The notes beneath the pieces were generated by a model that was not told where the DNA came from, made no database searches, and saw only the letters and a program-made list of their open reading frames with translations. Positions 6,168 through 6,358 of a stretch of 6,358 nt of DNA are shown here, one piece after another. Positions within the stretch are counted from its first letter, which is position 1. Each line of letters opens with the position of its first letter. Both the position numbers and the translations under genes were made by a program. This DNA is from Bacteroidetes bacterium UBA1860 (GTDB taxonomy: Bacteria; Bacteroidota; Rhodothermia; Balneolales; Balneolaceae), in NCBI GenBank assembly GCA_002338335.1, contig DDIC01000032.1, positions 1-6,358 of the forward strand, in the 5' to 3' direction.

Positions 6168-6358
6168 TTATCCTGCGGACGGGGGAGCCCGAGGTGAGCT
6201 GGACAGAATGCCTTGCTCTGAAAGAAACGCAGGTGCGACACCAAAAACATTATCGCTGATAGAAAGTGTGGCACCCGCAGAGATCTGTGATTCAAACGGA
6301 GCACCTTGGTTTAGTACACAAACTGGGCATGTCGAGTGGTCAATATCCAGCTCAACTG
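6168..6358 (-). CDS. C-terminal part of a CPVC-motif protein (DUF2946-like), partial
   Basis: The frame is open from the right edge (first full codon at 6356) to TAA at 6168-6170 and gives 62 residues; the start lies outside. It begins VELDIDHSTCPVCVLNQG, so a His is followed two residues later by a CPVC pair. It continues through a Ser/Ala-rich stretch (AGATLSISDNVFG) to the tail SSPRAPPSAG. The H-x2-CPxC motif plus an R-x-P-P end is how I remember DUF2946-type and related small envelope proteins, which often sit beside copper or zinc TonB receptors. That recollection, not a search, is the basis. The motif could bind a metal such as Cu or Zn. A competing minus-strand frame (6077-6304) has no recognisable features. 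Same strand as the lipoprotein and receptor, and upstream of both, separated by 187 bases; it may belong to the same regulon. Confidence 0.6.
   Translation of the reverse strand, partial: VELDIDHSTCPVCVLNQGAPFESQISAGATLSISDNVFGVAPAFLSEQGILSSSPRAPPSAG

Noticed and set aside
6077..6304. 75-codon minus-strand open frame at the right end
   Set aside because: It overlaps the CPVC protein in another frame and has no recognisable motif, signal sequence or family pattern, whereas the CPVC frame has both a motif and a typical tail.

Overview
The window looks like a piece of chromosome from a Gram-negative bacterium of the Bacteroidota/Rhodothermota/Balneolota type. The reasons are an outer-membrane TonB-dependent receptor with an N-terminal carboxypeptidase-regulatory-like domain, an OstA-like LPS-export protein, a Bat-type von Willebrand A (VWA) protein, and start codons that mostly lack a clear Shine-Dalgarno sequence. 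This assignment is inferred from family content; there is no rRNA or other marker. All supported genes lie on the minus strand, so transcription runs from the right edge to the left edge. No tRNA, rRNA, CRISPR array or insertion sequence was seen.

Right part (about 3163-6358), a probable metal-acquisition group. At the right edge is the C-terminal end of a protein with an H-x2-CPVC motif and a PRAPP tail, whose start lies outside the window. After a 187-base intergenic stretch with several small dyads comes a 158-residue lipoprotein rich in His, Asp and Glu. It overlaps, or directly abuts, an 801-codon TonB-dependent receptor whose plug carries the DHAV signature I associate with zinc/copper-type (ZnuD-like) receptors. 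I read lipoprotein plus receptor as one transcription unit, probably for zinc or another divalent metal. The metal itself is not proven.

Left part (1-3146), a tightly packed run. It holds a fold-type II PLP enzyme of the serine racemase / threo-3-hydroxyaspartate dehydratase type, an OstA/LptA-like periplasmic protein, and the N-terminal two thirds of a BatB-like membrane VWA protein. The PLP gene stop and the OstA start share a base (TAATG), and the OstA-like and BatB-like genes are 8 bases apart, so these three are almost certainly co-transcribed.

Small sequence structures stand out. There is a triple 15-bp tandem repeat right at the PLP enzyme start, a double 15-bp repeat in the BatB-like gene, a degenerate 30-bp repeat near the receptor N-terminus, a perfect 7-bp inverted repeat around the receptor stop codon, and a cluster of dyads before the lipoprotein gene. 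The best candidate for something little described is the histidine-rich lipoprotein / receptor / CPVC-protein set.
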